Shown piece by piece: positions 41,187 to 49,743 of a stretch of 50,581 bases of DNA. The translations under genes and the position numbers were made by a program. The notes under the pieces were generated by a model. It saw only the letters and a program-made list of their open reading frames with translations, was not told the origin of the DNA and did not search any database. This DNA comes from an uncultured Phycisphaerales bacterium (GTDB taxonomy: Bacteria > Planctomycetota > Phycisphaerae > Phycisphaerales > UBA1924). The stretch is from positions 1 through 50,581 of the forward strand of contig CALLYM010000219.1 of NCBI GenBank assembly GCA_937858155.1. Direction: 5' to 3'. Each line of letters starts with the position of its first letter. Within the stretch, counting starts at the first letter, position 1.

Positions 41187-44100
41187 TTAATGGCCCTCCA
41201 GCCTGGTGCGCAAGTCCTGCACCTTCTTCGTCACATCCTCCGTGAACAGCGCCGGCGACCGCTCCTGCAGGGCATCGATGGACTTCATGGCCAGCTTTGC
41301 CCCTTCGTAGTTCTCGCTCTTGATCTGGGCATCGATCAGGTGGAGCGCGATGGTCATCGCGTTGCGTGGGTCAGTGGCCTTCGTCAAGGCCCTCTCAAAG
41401 TGGGGGACCGCTTCCTTGGCCTTCCCCGTCAGGAGGAGAACAGTGCCGAAGGTGTCCTGCACGTCGGGGCTCCCGGGCGCGAGGTCCGCGGCCCGCTTGG
41501 CGATCGGCTCGGCCTCCTCCGGACGGTGGAGGACCTCCGCGAGCACGTACGCGGCGTTGTTGTGCATCTCGGCGTTGTTCGGGAACGCGGCGATGCCCTC
41601 CTTCCACACCTTGACCGCCTCCTCGTTGTTGCCCAGGAGCATGTGGGCGCGCCCGAGCTCAAACGATGCGGACTCCCGCAGCGGGGGGAGCTTCGCCGTG
41701 GTGGCGATCTGCTTCATGCCCGCCAGCCCGTCCGAGCGCAGGCTGGGGTCGTTGATCATGTCCGCGGAGCGGTAGTAGAGCATCCATTCCGGTGCGAGGC
41801 CGGCCCGCCCGGTGTTGTCCATGTACTGGATGCGTTCCTTGAAGTCCGGCAGCATCCGGGCGAGGTCTGCGATCCACGCGTTCATGTGCGCGGGGTTATT
41901 GGGGTCGGCGAGGCGCAGGGCTTCCTGCGCGATGCGGAGCGCATCGGCCTTCCTGCCCTGCATCATGCGGATGCGGGCCAGGGTCATCTGGAAGCCCGGG
42001 CTCTTCTTGGCCTTGTCGCCCGCGTCGGAGATGATCTTCTCCGCGGCGACGGGGTCAGAGCCGGGGTCACTCAGGAGCGAGCCGATGTACTGGAGCGCGT
42101 TGTACTCGCTGTCGTCGAGCTTGTAGGCGGCCTCGAAGTACTGGCGGATGAAGCCCATGTTCCGCGTGCGGGCCGCGGTGTCGCCCGGCTTGACCGGGAT
42201 TTTCTGGTAGAACAGGCCCATCGCCTGCTGGAGCGACGCGTCGCGCGAACGCTGGCGGGCCGCCTCGGAGGCAAGGTCCGCCATGTCCTGGTCGCGCTCC
42301 AGCCGGAACAGCTGGGTAAGGGTGCCGAAGAGCAGGTCGTTATCCCCGGGCGCGAGCCGCACGGCGTCACGCATGTCCGTGATGGCGGCGTCCACGCTGT
42401 CCATCTGCATCCGCAGCTGCGCACGGCGCTGGCGGAGCACAGAATCCTGCGGAGAAATCTCGATGGCTTTGGTGAGGTCCGCCTCGGCGTCCTTCAGCGT
42501 CTTGGAGTTCTTCATGAAGAACTCCGCCCGCTTCAGGAACGTCGTCGGGTTGTTCGGGAACTTCGCGACCGCCTGGTTGAGGGCGTCGATCTCCGTGCCC
42601 TGGTCCTTGCGGGCATTCGCGAGGTTCGCCGAAAGCAGCAGCGTGATGGCGTCCGGGTCCTTGCCCGTCAGCAGCTTCGCGAGCTCGGACTTCGCTTCGT
42701 CGAGCTGCCCCGACGCCGTCAGCAGTTCCACCGTGCGCTTCTGGTACAGGTGCTCGGGCGTGTCGGCGTTGCCCCCCGTGACCGCGCGGGCCGCCGTCAG
42801 GGCCTCCGCGTGCTTGCCCATCCGGGTGTAGAGGTCCGACAGTGCGCGGTCGATCTCCATGCGGGCGGGGTCCTGCTTCGCGCGGGCCCCCTCCAGCGCT
42901 GCGACCGCGCCCGCCACATCCCCGCGGTCGATCAGGAACCCGGCGTACACCCCGGTGACGCCCGTCAGGTCCTTCGCGTCGGCCTTGGCGATGAAGTCCG
43001 TGTAGATCTTGCGGGCCTCGTCGGGCTTGCGCTGGCTCCAGTGCCACAGCGCGTCGAGGTTCACCGAGTCGAGGTTGTCGCTGGTGCTGCGGACGGTGTC
43101 GATGAGCGGGCGGGCCTTGTCAAACTTGTTGGACTGGATGTACAGGGTCGCCAGCGCCATGAGGTTTGCGCGGTCGTCGGGACGGTTGCGCAGCATCTGC
43201 TCACGCCGGGTCACCGCCAGGTCGCGGTCGCCCACCTCGGCCTCGATGTCCAGCCACACGGGGATGAAGCGCGTGTCGCCCTCGCCGTAGCGCTGGAATT
43301 CGCGGGCCGCGGACAATGCCTCGGCCATCTGGCCCGAACGGACGAGTGTCTGCAGCAGGTCCACCGCCGTGGGCACGTCGGTGGGACGCATCCGCAGCGC
43401 GTCGCGGAACGCCTGCGCGGCGTCCGCGATGCGGCCTTCCCGCATGAGCGTCCGGCCGTACAGGCGGTAGACCTCGGGCTGAGCGCCGCCGCGGTCGATG
43501 CAGCCCTTGAGGATCGTCACCGCCTGCTTGGTGTCGCCCTGCTCGGTGAGCAGGCGTGCGCGGTAGGTATCACCGCCCTGGCTGTCGGCGTTGACCTTCC
43601 CCGCCTTGTCCGCGAAGGCCTTGGCCTCGTCAAACTTCTTGTTCTCCACCGCGCGCAGGAATTGGAGCTCCAGCACGCGAGGGTCTTCGGGGGCAATCTT
43701 CACGGCCTTGTCGAGCGCGGCGAGCGCCTTGGGATCGTTCCCCTGCGAGACGCTGAGCGCGAACAATTGCAGCTGCTTGTCCAGATCGGAGATGTTTGCC
43801 TCCTGGATCTTTTTCTCGATGTCGCCAATAGGGTCGTTACTCGCGATCGCGGCCCGCCGCTCCTTCAGGAACGCGTTCTCCGGGTCCTTCGCCAGCGCCT
43901 CGTCGAGCACCTGGACGGCCTTGTCCTTCTGGTTGTCGCCCGCCAATGACGTGGCGTACGCCACCGCGAGGCGCGGGTCCTTGTACTGGGACCAGCCGTC
44001 CGACAGGATCTGGAGGATCTTCTTGATGTTCTCCGGGTTCACCCCGTCCTTGCGGACGAGCTCAGCCTCGATGATCTTCCTCACCACCGGGTCGCTCGAC

Positions 44101-45779
44101 ACGCTCTTGCCCGAGAGTGCGGCCATGAGCTCCGCGCCCTGCTTGGCCATCTCGTTGGTGGGGTCCAGGTTCAGGGCCTTGGTGTAGTACGCGAGCGCGG
44201 GTGTGTATTCCTGCAGCTGGGCGTGGATCTGCGCAAGCTGCATGATCGCGCCCAGGTTCGTGGGCTGCAGCTTCAGGGTCTCTTCGTAGAAGTCGCGGGC
44301 GGCGCCGACCTCGTTCCGCTTGAGCGCCACCATCGCCGCGAGCTGCAGCGCCTCGGGGTTGGTGCGGTTGGTCTTGCGGTTGTACTGGTCGAGGAGCTGG
44401 GCCGCGTGCGTCGTGCTCTCGGATGTGCCCTCCAGGATGGCGAGCGTGGCGTCGACCAGCAGCAGGCGGGCGGAGTCCGCCGACTCCAGGGCCGCGAGCT
44501 TGGACCGCAGCTCCTTCGCGAGCGTGATGGACGCCTCCCGGTCGGAGCCCGCGTTCTTGCCAAGAGCGCTGCGGGCCGAGAGGTAGGCCTGCTGAGAAAG
44601 CGCGGCCTTCCGCATGTCAAACAGCATGCGACCCTCGAGGCTGATGGGGGGCGTCGCGAGCTTGCTGATCTTGTCGTACTGCTCGATCGCGCTGGGGATG
44701 TCGTTGCGGATCGTCAGCACGTCCGCAAGGAACCCCAGGTGCGTGGGGCTGTCGGGCCTGGCACGCAGGCTCTCACGAACCAATTCCTCGGTCCGCGTGA
44801 GCTGGGTACCCACCGCAAGCGACTCCACGTTGCGGAACTTGATGAGCAGGTTCTCGTTCGCGGGCTGGGGGAGCTTCTTCGCCGCCGCCAGCGCACGGTC
44901 CAGCACGGGGAGTGTGCGCGCCGAGAACGCCTTGGACTCCTCCTCCGCGTTGCCCTTGCCCTGGGACTCGAGCAGCTTGCGCTGCGTGCGGATGACGTCG
45001 CGCTGGATGATCGAGAGCAGGACGTCAGGATTGTCGGGGTTTGACGCGAGGAACGCGCTCAGAACGTCGTCGCCCTCCTTTTCGAAGGCCGCGTACTCGT
45101 CCTTGTTGAGGTCCTGGTACGCCTTCGCCGCCTTGCGAAGCGAGATGTCCGCGAGCGCGACCGCGCTCTCGCTGTCCGCCGGGTCCGCCTTGAGCGCGGC
45201 CTTCAGGTCCGTCACCGCCTGCGTGAGGAGTTCGTCCTTGGGAGTGGGGGAGTTGAAGTAGAGCGTCGAGTTCGCCATGCCCCGGTAACGCTTCAGCACC
45301 TCCCAGGGCCCGGCACCCTTCACCTCGTGCAGGCGGATCATCGTGTCCGCCTCGCCCGCCAGGAACTGGTAGGACTCCGCGGCGAAGGGACCACCATCCA
45401 CCAGGCGACGCTGCAGGTCCAGGTACTCGCGCTGCGCGGGCAGGTTCTCGGCGTCCACCACCGCCAGCTGGCGCTTGGCGTTGCTCCAGTCCATGTACAG
45501 CTTCTCGTACTTGACCTGTGTGTCGGAGTTGCACTTGGACAGCGCGTCCACCCACTTGGCCAGGTACGCGGTGTTCGTCTTCTCCTTGTTCACCGCCTTG
45601 CCGTACTGCTCGGCCGCCTGGTTGAAGTCCCCCTGCGAAACCAGCCGGTCGCCCGCGCGCACGTTGTCCGCCGCTGTGTTATTGAGGAAGTACAGCGTCG
45701 CGCCCACGACCACAACGCACGCGGCCACCAGGCCCAGCGCGAGCGTCACGACGAACTTGGTGTTGACCTTGGAAGCCAT
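41187..45779 (-). CDS. Large membrane-anchored TPR protein of the exosortase/EPS locus
   Basis: 1530 residues. One N-terminal membrane helix (about 10-32, 'VTLALGLVAACVVVVGATLYF') is followed by about 1480 extracytoplasmic residues made of many TPR-like units (e.g. 'GDFNQAAEQYGKAV', 'QEYTPALAYYTKALNLDPTNEMAKQG', 'APGSPDVQDTFGTVLLL' in part). Its size and position recall the PrsT-type TPR proteins of PEP-CTERM/exosortase loci, which act as assembly scaffolds for secreted polymer. GGAG lies 6 nt before ATG 45779. EpsI and exosortase lie just upstream, so one transcript is likely. Confidence 0.88.
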   Translation of the reverse strand: MASKVNTKFVVTLALGLVAACVVVVGATLYFLNNTAADNVRAGDRLVSQGDFNQAAEQYGKAVNKEKTNTAYLAKWVDALSKCNSDTQVKYEKLYMDWSNAKRQLAVVDAENLPAQREYLDLQRRLVDGGPFAAESYQFLAGEADTMIRLHEVKGAGPWEVLKRYRGMANSTLYFNSPTPKDELLTQAVTDLKAALKADPADSESAVALADISLRKAAKAYQDLNKDEYAAFEKEGDDVLSAFLASNPDNPDVLLSIIQRDVIRTQRKLLESQGKGNAEEESKAFSARTLPVLDRALAAAKKLPQPANENLLIKFRNVESLAVGTQLTRTEELVRESLRARPDSPTHLGFLADVLTIRNDIPSAIEQYDKISKLATPPISLEGRMLFDMRKAALSQQAYLSARSALGKNAGSDREASITLAKELRSKLAALESADSARLLLVDATLAILEGTSESTTHAAQLLDQYNRKTNRTNPEALQLAAMVALKRNEVGAARDFYEETLKLQPTNLGAIMQLAQIHAQLQEYTPALAYYTKALNLDPTNEMAKQGAELMAALSGKSVSSDPVVRKIIEAELVRKDGVNPENIKKILQILSDGWSQYKDPRLAVAYATSLAGDNQKDKAVQVLDEALAKDPENAFLKERRAAIASNDPIGDIEKKIQEANISDLDKQLQLFALSVSQGNDPKALAALDKAVKIAPEDPRVLELQFLRAVENKKFDEAKAFADKAGKVNADSQGGDTYRARLLTEQGDTKQAVTILKGCIDRGGAQPEVYRLYGRTLMREGRIADAAQAFRDALRMRPTDVPTAVDLLQTLVRSGQMAEALSAAREFQRYGEGDTRFIPVWLDIEAEVGDRDLAVTRREQMLRNRPDDRANLMALATLYIQSNKFDKARPLIDTVRSTSDNLDSVNLDALWHWSQRKPDEARKIYTDFIAKADAKDLTGVTGVYAGFLIDRGDVAGAVAALEGARAKQDPARMEIDRALSDLYTRMGKHAEALTAARAVTGGNADTPEHLYQKRTVELLTASGQLDEAKSELAKLLTGKDPDAITLLLSANLANARKDQGTEIDALNQAVAKFPNNPTTFLKRAEFFMKNSKTLKDAEADLTKAIEISPQDSVLRQRRAQLRMQMDSVDAAITDMRDAVRLAPGDNDLLFGTLTQLFRLERDQDMADLASEAARQRSRDASLQQAMGLFYQKIPVKPGDTAARTRNMGFIRQYFEAAYKLDDSEYNALQYIGSLLSDPGSDPVAAEKIISDAGDKAKKSPGFQMTLARIRMMQGRKADALRIAQEALRLADPNNPAHMNAWIADLARMLPDFKERIQYMDNTGRAGLAPEWMLYYRSADMINDPSLRSDGLAGMKQIATTAKLPPLRESASFELGRAHMLLGNNEEAVKVWKEGIAAFPNNAEMHNNAAYVLAEVLHRPEEAEPIAKRAADLAPGSPDVQDTFGTVLLLTGKAKEAVPHFERALTKATDPRNAMTIALHLIDAQIKSENYEGAKLAMKSIDALQERSPALFTEDVTKKVQDLRTRLEGH

Positions 45780-45907
45780 GCGAATCTCCGAAGGGCCTCC
45801 GGGGCGCCCGCTGTCTTGGAACCGTGGAAAGGCCCGCATCATTCGGGGCCCGGACATCGAAAACCATACCCGAACACCCACAAACCACCACCGCCCGGGG
45901 GCGACCG

Positions 45908-46750
45908 TTACTGCTTCGCCGCCTCCTCCGGGGGATAGCGGTGCTGCTCAACCTCGACCCAGTCGGGCGTGCAGAGCATTACATCGGGGAACAACTCGTC
46001 GAGCATGCTCGCGGCCTGCTGCGCAAGTTCCTCCCCGCTCCCCACGCTGCTGCTCGTAAACTGCAGCTTGAGGTAGTACGCGTACTTGGTCTTGAGGTCG
46101 AACGCGAGCAGGCGCACGTCCTCGGCGTTGCTCACCGTGCCGCCGTTGGCCACAAAGAAGTAGCCCGCGTAGAAGGGCCTCCCGCCCTTGTCCAGGAACT
46201 GGAAGGTACGCAGCTTGATACTGGATGCCTCACGCGGCAGCCGCACGTACGAGCCCGAGCCCGACCGCATCGTCACCACGTGGTCCTTGAACTCTTCGGG
46301 CACGTTGATGTCGCTCCACTTGTTCTTATCCAGCGGCAAGGGCAGGTCGCCCAGCGGCTTGCCGATGCTCATGCCCCCGCCGATGAAGCACCGGTCCGGC
46401 ACGTGGGGCACCGTGTCGATCATGCCCGTGTAGTACGCGGCGTGGAAGTCGATGATGACCGTGGGCTCGTCTTCCTTGCGCCCCTTGCGGATGTACTGGC
46501 GCGAGAGGTAGTTCTGCGTGCCCAGCGTTTCTTCCACCTCGGGGCTCTCGCGGCGGTCCGCCTGGTACCGAATCCAGTGCTCGGTCTCGGGCGGGATCGT
46601 GTTCAGCAGGCGGTTATCCGCGGGGTGTATCGGCTCCTTGTGGAGCATCAGCTTGTAGTGCACGACGGCCGCGGAAAATCCCACAGCGCCCAGGGACAGA
46701 AGCCCAACGGCGGCCAGCACGGCGGGGTTGCTCCAGCGGAGCCCTTTCAT
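45908..46750 (-). CDS. EpsI-like protein (DUF3485 type), exosortase-associated
   Basis: 280 residues with an N-terminal membrane helix (about 9-31) and an extracytoplasmic domain. The pattern 'VPHVPDRCFIGGGMS' matches the conserved Cys motif of EpsI/DUF3485 proteins, which in other bacteria are separate from, or fused to, exosortases. Other segments include 'AAYYTGMID' and 'FYAGYFFVANGG'. The ATG overlaps the exosortase stop (ATGA), so translation is coupled. The exact role is not established; it is thought to help polysaccharide or sorting function. Confidence 0.85.
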   Translation of the reverse strand: MKGLRWSNPAVLAAVGLLSLGAVGFSAAVVHYKLMLHKEPIHPADNRLLNTIPPETEHWIRYQADRRESPEVEETLGTQNYLSRQYIRKGRKEDEPTVIIDFHAAYYTGMIDTVPHVPDRCFIGGGMSIGKPLGDLPLPLDKNKWSDINVPEEFKDHVVTMRSGSGSYVRLPREASSIKLRTFQFLDKGGRPFYAGYFFVANGGTVSNAEDVRLLAFDLKTKYAYYLKLQFTSSSVGSGEELAQQAASMLDELFPDVMLCTPDWVEVEQHRYPPEEAAKQ

Positions 46751-47739
46751 GCCGACGCCCCCTTGGGCCTGGGCCCGTCCTCCGAAACCATACGTTTGAG
46801 CGCCCACTCGATGCTCAGGAAGAGGAACAGGCCCGGGATGAGCAGCAGCGTGCCGATGATCATGTGGGCATTGCCCGCCGCGAGGTTGGCGTTAAAGAGC
46901 GACGCGAGCCCCAGCACAGCGACGCGCAAGATATTCATGAACACCGCGACGGGCATCGCGAGCGAGAACAGCGCGATCCGCTGCCACCAGTGCTTGCAGG
47001 ACAGCACCGCCACCGCCGCGCCCAGCGCGACAAACGCGATGACCATCCGCATGCCCGAGCACGCCTCGGCGACGCTGAGCGGGATGAACTTGCCCTTGTA
47101 GGTCAGCTCCAGCACGTTGCCGCTGGCCTCGACCATGAACCACGAGCCCGGCAGGCTGATCACCTTCAGGATGAGCCACGCGCCCTTCGTCGCTATCAGC
47201 TGGAGCGGGAAGGTCATCTTGATCATGACCTGCTCCGCGAGTGTGATGCCAAAGAGCAGGTAGGCGATCGGGATGAACAGGAGCTGAAACACGCGCACGC
47301 CCAGCACCAGCAGGGCGACACCCGCGATCGTGAGCACTACCGACGCGCCCTGCAGCATGTGGTTGGGCACGCCCACCACGAAGAAGAAGTAGCACATGAT
47401 GCCCAGGCCCGCCACCAGCAGGCCGGGCCAGAACGCGCGGGCCTCCATCTTCGCCATCGCATCCCGCTGACGCCAGACCATGTAGCCCGAGAAGAACGGC
47501 ACGACGAACGCGTGCCCCCAGTCGTCCAGCCGGTCGATGCTGTGCTCGCCCTGCTTTGCGAACCAGCGCCAGAACAGCGCGACCACCGTGATCAGCACCG
47601 CGACGCCGATGCTGGCCTCCGTGGCGCCCCATGCCGGGGCCTGCGCAGCGACCCTCCGAGGCGTGAGCGGGGATACGGGTTGGGCGGGGGTAGAGGTCAC
47701 GGTTCTTGGGGATAAGTGGGCGCGCCGGAGATGGTGCAT
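46747..47739 (-). CDS. Exosortase
   Basis: A multi-pass membrane cysteine transpeptidase that processes proteins with a C-terminal PEP-CTERM-type sorting signal, by analogy with archaeosortase. 330 residues with about eight helices and the catalytic triad in order: Cys227 in 'VAEACSGMRM', Arg272 in 'MNILRV' and His292 in 'NAHMIIG'. No target protein with a PEP-CTERM tail is found in the window. The start is uncertain: ATG 47739 is shown, GTG 47700 is an in-frame alternative, and neither has a strong ribosome binding site. Adjacent export genes make this a polysaccharide-linked exosortase locus of the planctomycete type (inference). Confidence 0.92.
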   Translation of the reverse strand: MHHLRRAHLSPRTVTSTPAQPVSPLTPRRVAAQAPAWGATEASIGVAVLITVVALFWRWFAKQGEHSIDRLDDWGHAFVVPFFSGYMVWRQRDAMAKMEARAFWPGLLVAGLGIMCYFFFVVGVPNHMLQGASVVLTIAGVALLVLGVRVFQLLFIPIAYLLFGITLAEQVMIKMTFPLQLIATKGAWLILKVISLPGSWFMVEASGNVLELTYKGKFIPLSVAEACSGMRMVIAFVALGAAVAVLSCKHWWQRIALFSLAMPVAVFMNILRVAVLGLASLFNANLAAGNAHMIIGTLLLIPGLFLFLSIEWALKRMVSEDGPRPKGASA

Positions 47740-47867
47740 CGGCGGTTTGTGGATGTCTCCAAATGCCTAAGGCACTGCGGGAACGCTGATACGCCGTCCG
47801 GGGCTGTCCAGGTTCGTCTCGGCACGCTCCAAACCGGCCCGATAAGGCCCAGAACCCCTCAAGAAAA

Positions 47868-47890
47868 TCACCCCGCGCGGGGCGGGGTGA
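47868..47890 (-). terminator. Intrinsic terminator after the polysaccharide export gene
   Basis: On the minus strand a 9-bp stem (TCACCCCGC / GCGGGGTGA, 5-nt loop) is followed by TTTTCTT. It lies 64 nt past the export gene stop and before exosortase, so the exosortase operon probably has its own promoter. Confidence 0.8.
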
Positions 47891-47953
47891 GTGTGTCTCC
47901 GTGCAGCCCGCCCGCCATTGTTCGCAGGTGGGCCAAGGCACGCCAATGTGGGG

Positions 47954-49483
47954 TTACTGACCCACTTGGTTGACCGGGGGCGGGCCGAAGATGTCGTTCG
48001 AGAGGTTCCGGTCCAGAATGAACCCAAAGCCGTACGACGCGCGGAACCCGTTGCGGATAACCGCGACGGGCAGCGCCCACCATGTCGTGCCAATCATCAC
48101 CTGATCGCTGGGCTTCAGGAAAATGTCGGGCTGCGTGTGCTCCGAGATCGCCTGCAAGTCAAGCTTGATGACCGCCTGGCGATTGCCGGGCAGCATGCGG
48201 GTCAGTTCCACCTTCTGAGGGATGGCCGTCTCACCCAACCCGCCCGCGGACGTGATCGCACGCAGCAGCGTGAAGTCCGACGTGACCTGGTAGGGGCCCG
48301 GCCGTGCCACCTCACCCCCCATGTACACAAACCCGGAGCTGGTGGTTGGGAACCTTACGACATCGCCGGGGCGGATGATGATGTTGACCGACTGATACCC
48401 CTGCAGCAGCTGCTTCATCGGCACGCGGATGACGCGCTGTGTGATGAGCTCGTCGGGCTTCGCCTTGACAGCCAGCGCCTCCTGCGGCGTGGGGGACTTC
48501 ACCTTCACCCACTTGCCGTTCAGGAAGATCCACGACGCGCCATCGCCTGCCGGAGCCACGGCGGTGGGCTTCTCATCCTCGATGAGGTCCACGACAGGCT
48601 TTGCAGCAGGAGTCGGCGGGCTGGTCTGAGCCGAGTCCTGCCCGCCGAACATGCCGGGGGAGGGCTTGGGCTTCTTGGGCGCATCCGTCGGTGCATCCTT
48701 CTTTGCACCATTCTCCGGCGCGATCTGATCAATGATATCGATCAGGTCCTGGCCCTTAGGCTGCTCGGCCTGCTTCGGCGGCGTGGTCGTGGGGGCGGGG
48801 GTCGCGGGGCTGAAGTGGTTCAGCCCGGGTATAACGCCGGAAACCTCTTCGCTCAGCGGCACCTGCCGGATGATGTACACCTCCTTGGTGGTCTCATCGA
48901 ACGTGCCGGCGGACGCGAGCGCCTCGAGCAGCCTGTAGTCCGCGCGCGGGATGGGGTACAGCCCGGGGCTCTGGATCGCGCCCAGCACCGTGTACGTCTG
49001 CTGACGCTGAGAGAGCGTGAGCACCTGCACCAGCGGGTCCTGCACCAGCCCCTTGGCGCGGATGGCGGCGACGATCTCGTTGACCGCCTCCTCCGTGGTG
49101 CGCCCCGCGACATTAATGCGTCCCAGCTGCGGGATTTCCACCATGCCGCGCGCGTCCACGGGCACCTCATACTCCTCACGCTGCCCGATGATGATGAGGT
49201 CGTGCGCGATCACGCGGAGCGCGTCGCCGGGGCCGATGCGGTAGGACTCGGGTTGGGGGATAAGGTCCTCGGTCAGGGGATCGGAATATTCCACCACCTG
49301 CCCGCTGTCATCCTCGATCGACGCGATGCGGTCCAGGATGGGCATCACGCGCGGCGTATCGCCGAAGCCGCCCAGCTTGGTCGGGTCCATGAAGGACTTG
49401 GCACACCCCGTCAGGGACGCGCCGGTCAAGGCGAGGCCGCAAAGGGCGAAGATGTGCGGGGCGGAGGTGGGTCGCGTCTTCAT
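47954..49483 (-). CDS. Wza-like polysaccharide export lipoprotein (SLBB domains)
   Basis: 509 residues. A lipoprotein signal ends at 'LTGC' (C27). A polysaccharide export domain ('YRIGPGDALRVIAHD', about 80-160) and two SLBB-like beta-grasp parts ('TYTVLGAIQSPGLYPI' and 'FVYMGGEVARPGPYQV') are separated by a long Pro/Lys-rich linker (about 225-310). The C-terminus ('GFGFILDRNLSNDIFG') may cross the outer membrane. It should form the outer-membrane pore partner of the Wzz/BY-kinase encoded 7 kb away on the same strand. GGAA lies 8 nt before the ATG. Confidence 0.93.
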   Translation of the reverse strand: MKTRPTSAPHIFALCGLALTGASLTGCAKSFMDPTKLGGFGDTPRVMPILDRIASIEDDSGQVVEYSDPLTEDLIPQPESYRIGPGDALRVIAHDLIIIGQREEYEVPVDARGMVEIPQLGRINVAGRTTEEAVNEIVAAIRAKGLVQDPLVQVLTLSQRQQTYTVLGAIQSPGLYPIPRADYRLLEALASAGTFDETTKEVYIIRQVPLSEEVSGVIPGLNHFSPATPAPTTTPPKQAEQPKGQDLIDIIDQIAPENGAKKDAPTDAPKKPKPSPGMFGGQDSAQTSPPTPAAKPVVDLIEDEKPTAVAPAGDGASWIFLNGKWVKVKSPTPQEALAVKAKPDELITQRVIRVPMKQLLQGYQSVNIIIRPGDVVRFPTTSSGFVYMGGEVARPGPYQVTSDFTLLRAITSAGGLGETAIPQKVELTRMLPGNRQAVIKLDLQAISEHTQPDIFLKPSDQVMIGTTWWALPVAVIRNGFRASYGFGFILDRNLSNDIFGPPPVNQVGQ

Positions 49484-49557
49484 GCGTCGATTTCCGTGTC
49501 AAACTGATCCGGGCATTCAAAGGCCCCGGGCGAGGAGGAAAGTCCGTTCCCCCATCG

Positions 49558-49585
49558 AAGGTACACCACGCCCCGCTGTTTGCAA
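49558..49585 (-). promoter_or_regulatory. Candidate promoter of the polysaccharide export gene
   Basis: On the minus strand TTGCAA (49580-49585) and TACCTT (49558-49563) are 16 nt apart, giving a leader of about 65 nt before the ATG. It is a normal leadered promoter, unlike the hexamers that abut many other genes here. Confidence 0.4.
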
Positions 49586-49731
49586 GGAAAGGTGCCCGGT
49601 GTGGCGGAACGATACGGCGCAGCAAGGCCGTGTGTGCGGACAGAATCATAGTTCCCGGACGAGCTTTTCGTCCGACACGAACGCGCAGAATCTACTCGGA
49701 CGCAGACAGCCGAGCCGCACGGGCGTTCACC

Positions 49732-49737
49732 TACGAT
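49732..49737 (+). promoter_or_regulatory. -10-like hexamer before lipA
   Basis: TACGAT, 6-nt spacer (CCCTCG) to ATG 49744; no Shine-Dalgarno sequence. Confidence 0.55.
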
Positions 49738-49743
49738 CCCTCG

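Noticed and set aside
49494-49499. TTGACA on the minus strand just before the polysaccharide export gene
   Set aside because: Only about 10-15 nt separate it from the ATG, leaving no room for a -10 box and a leader.
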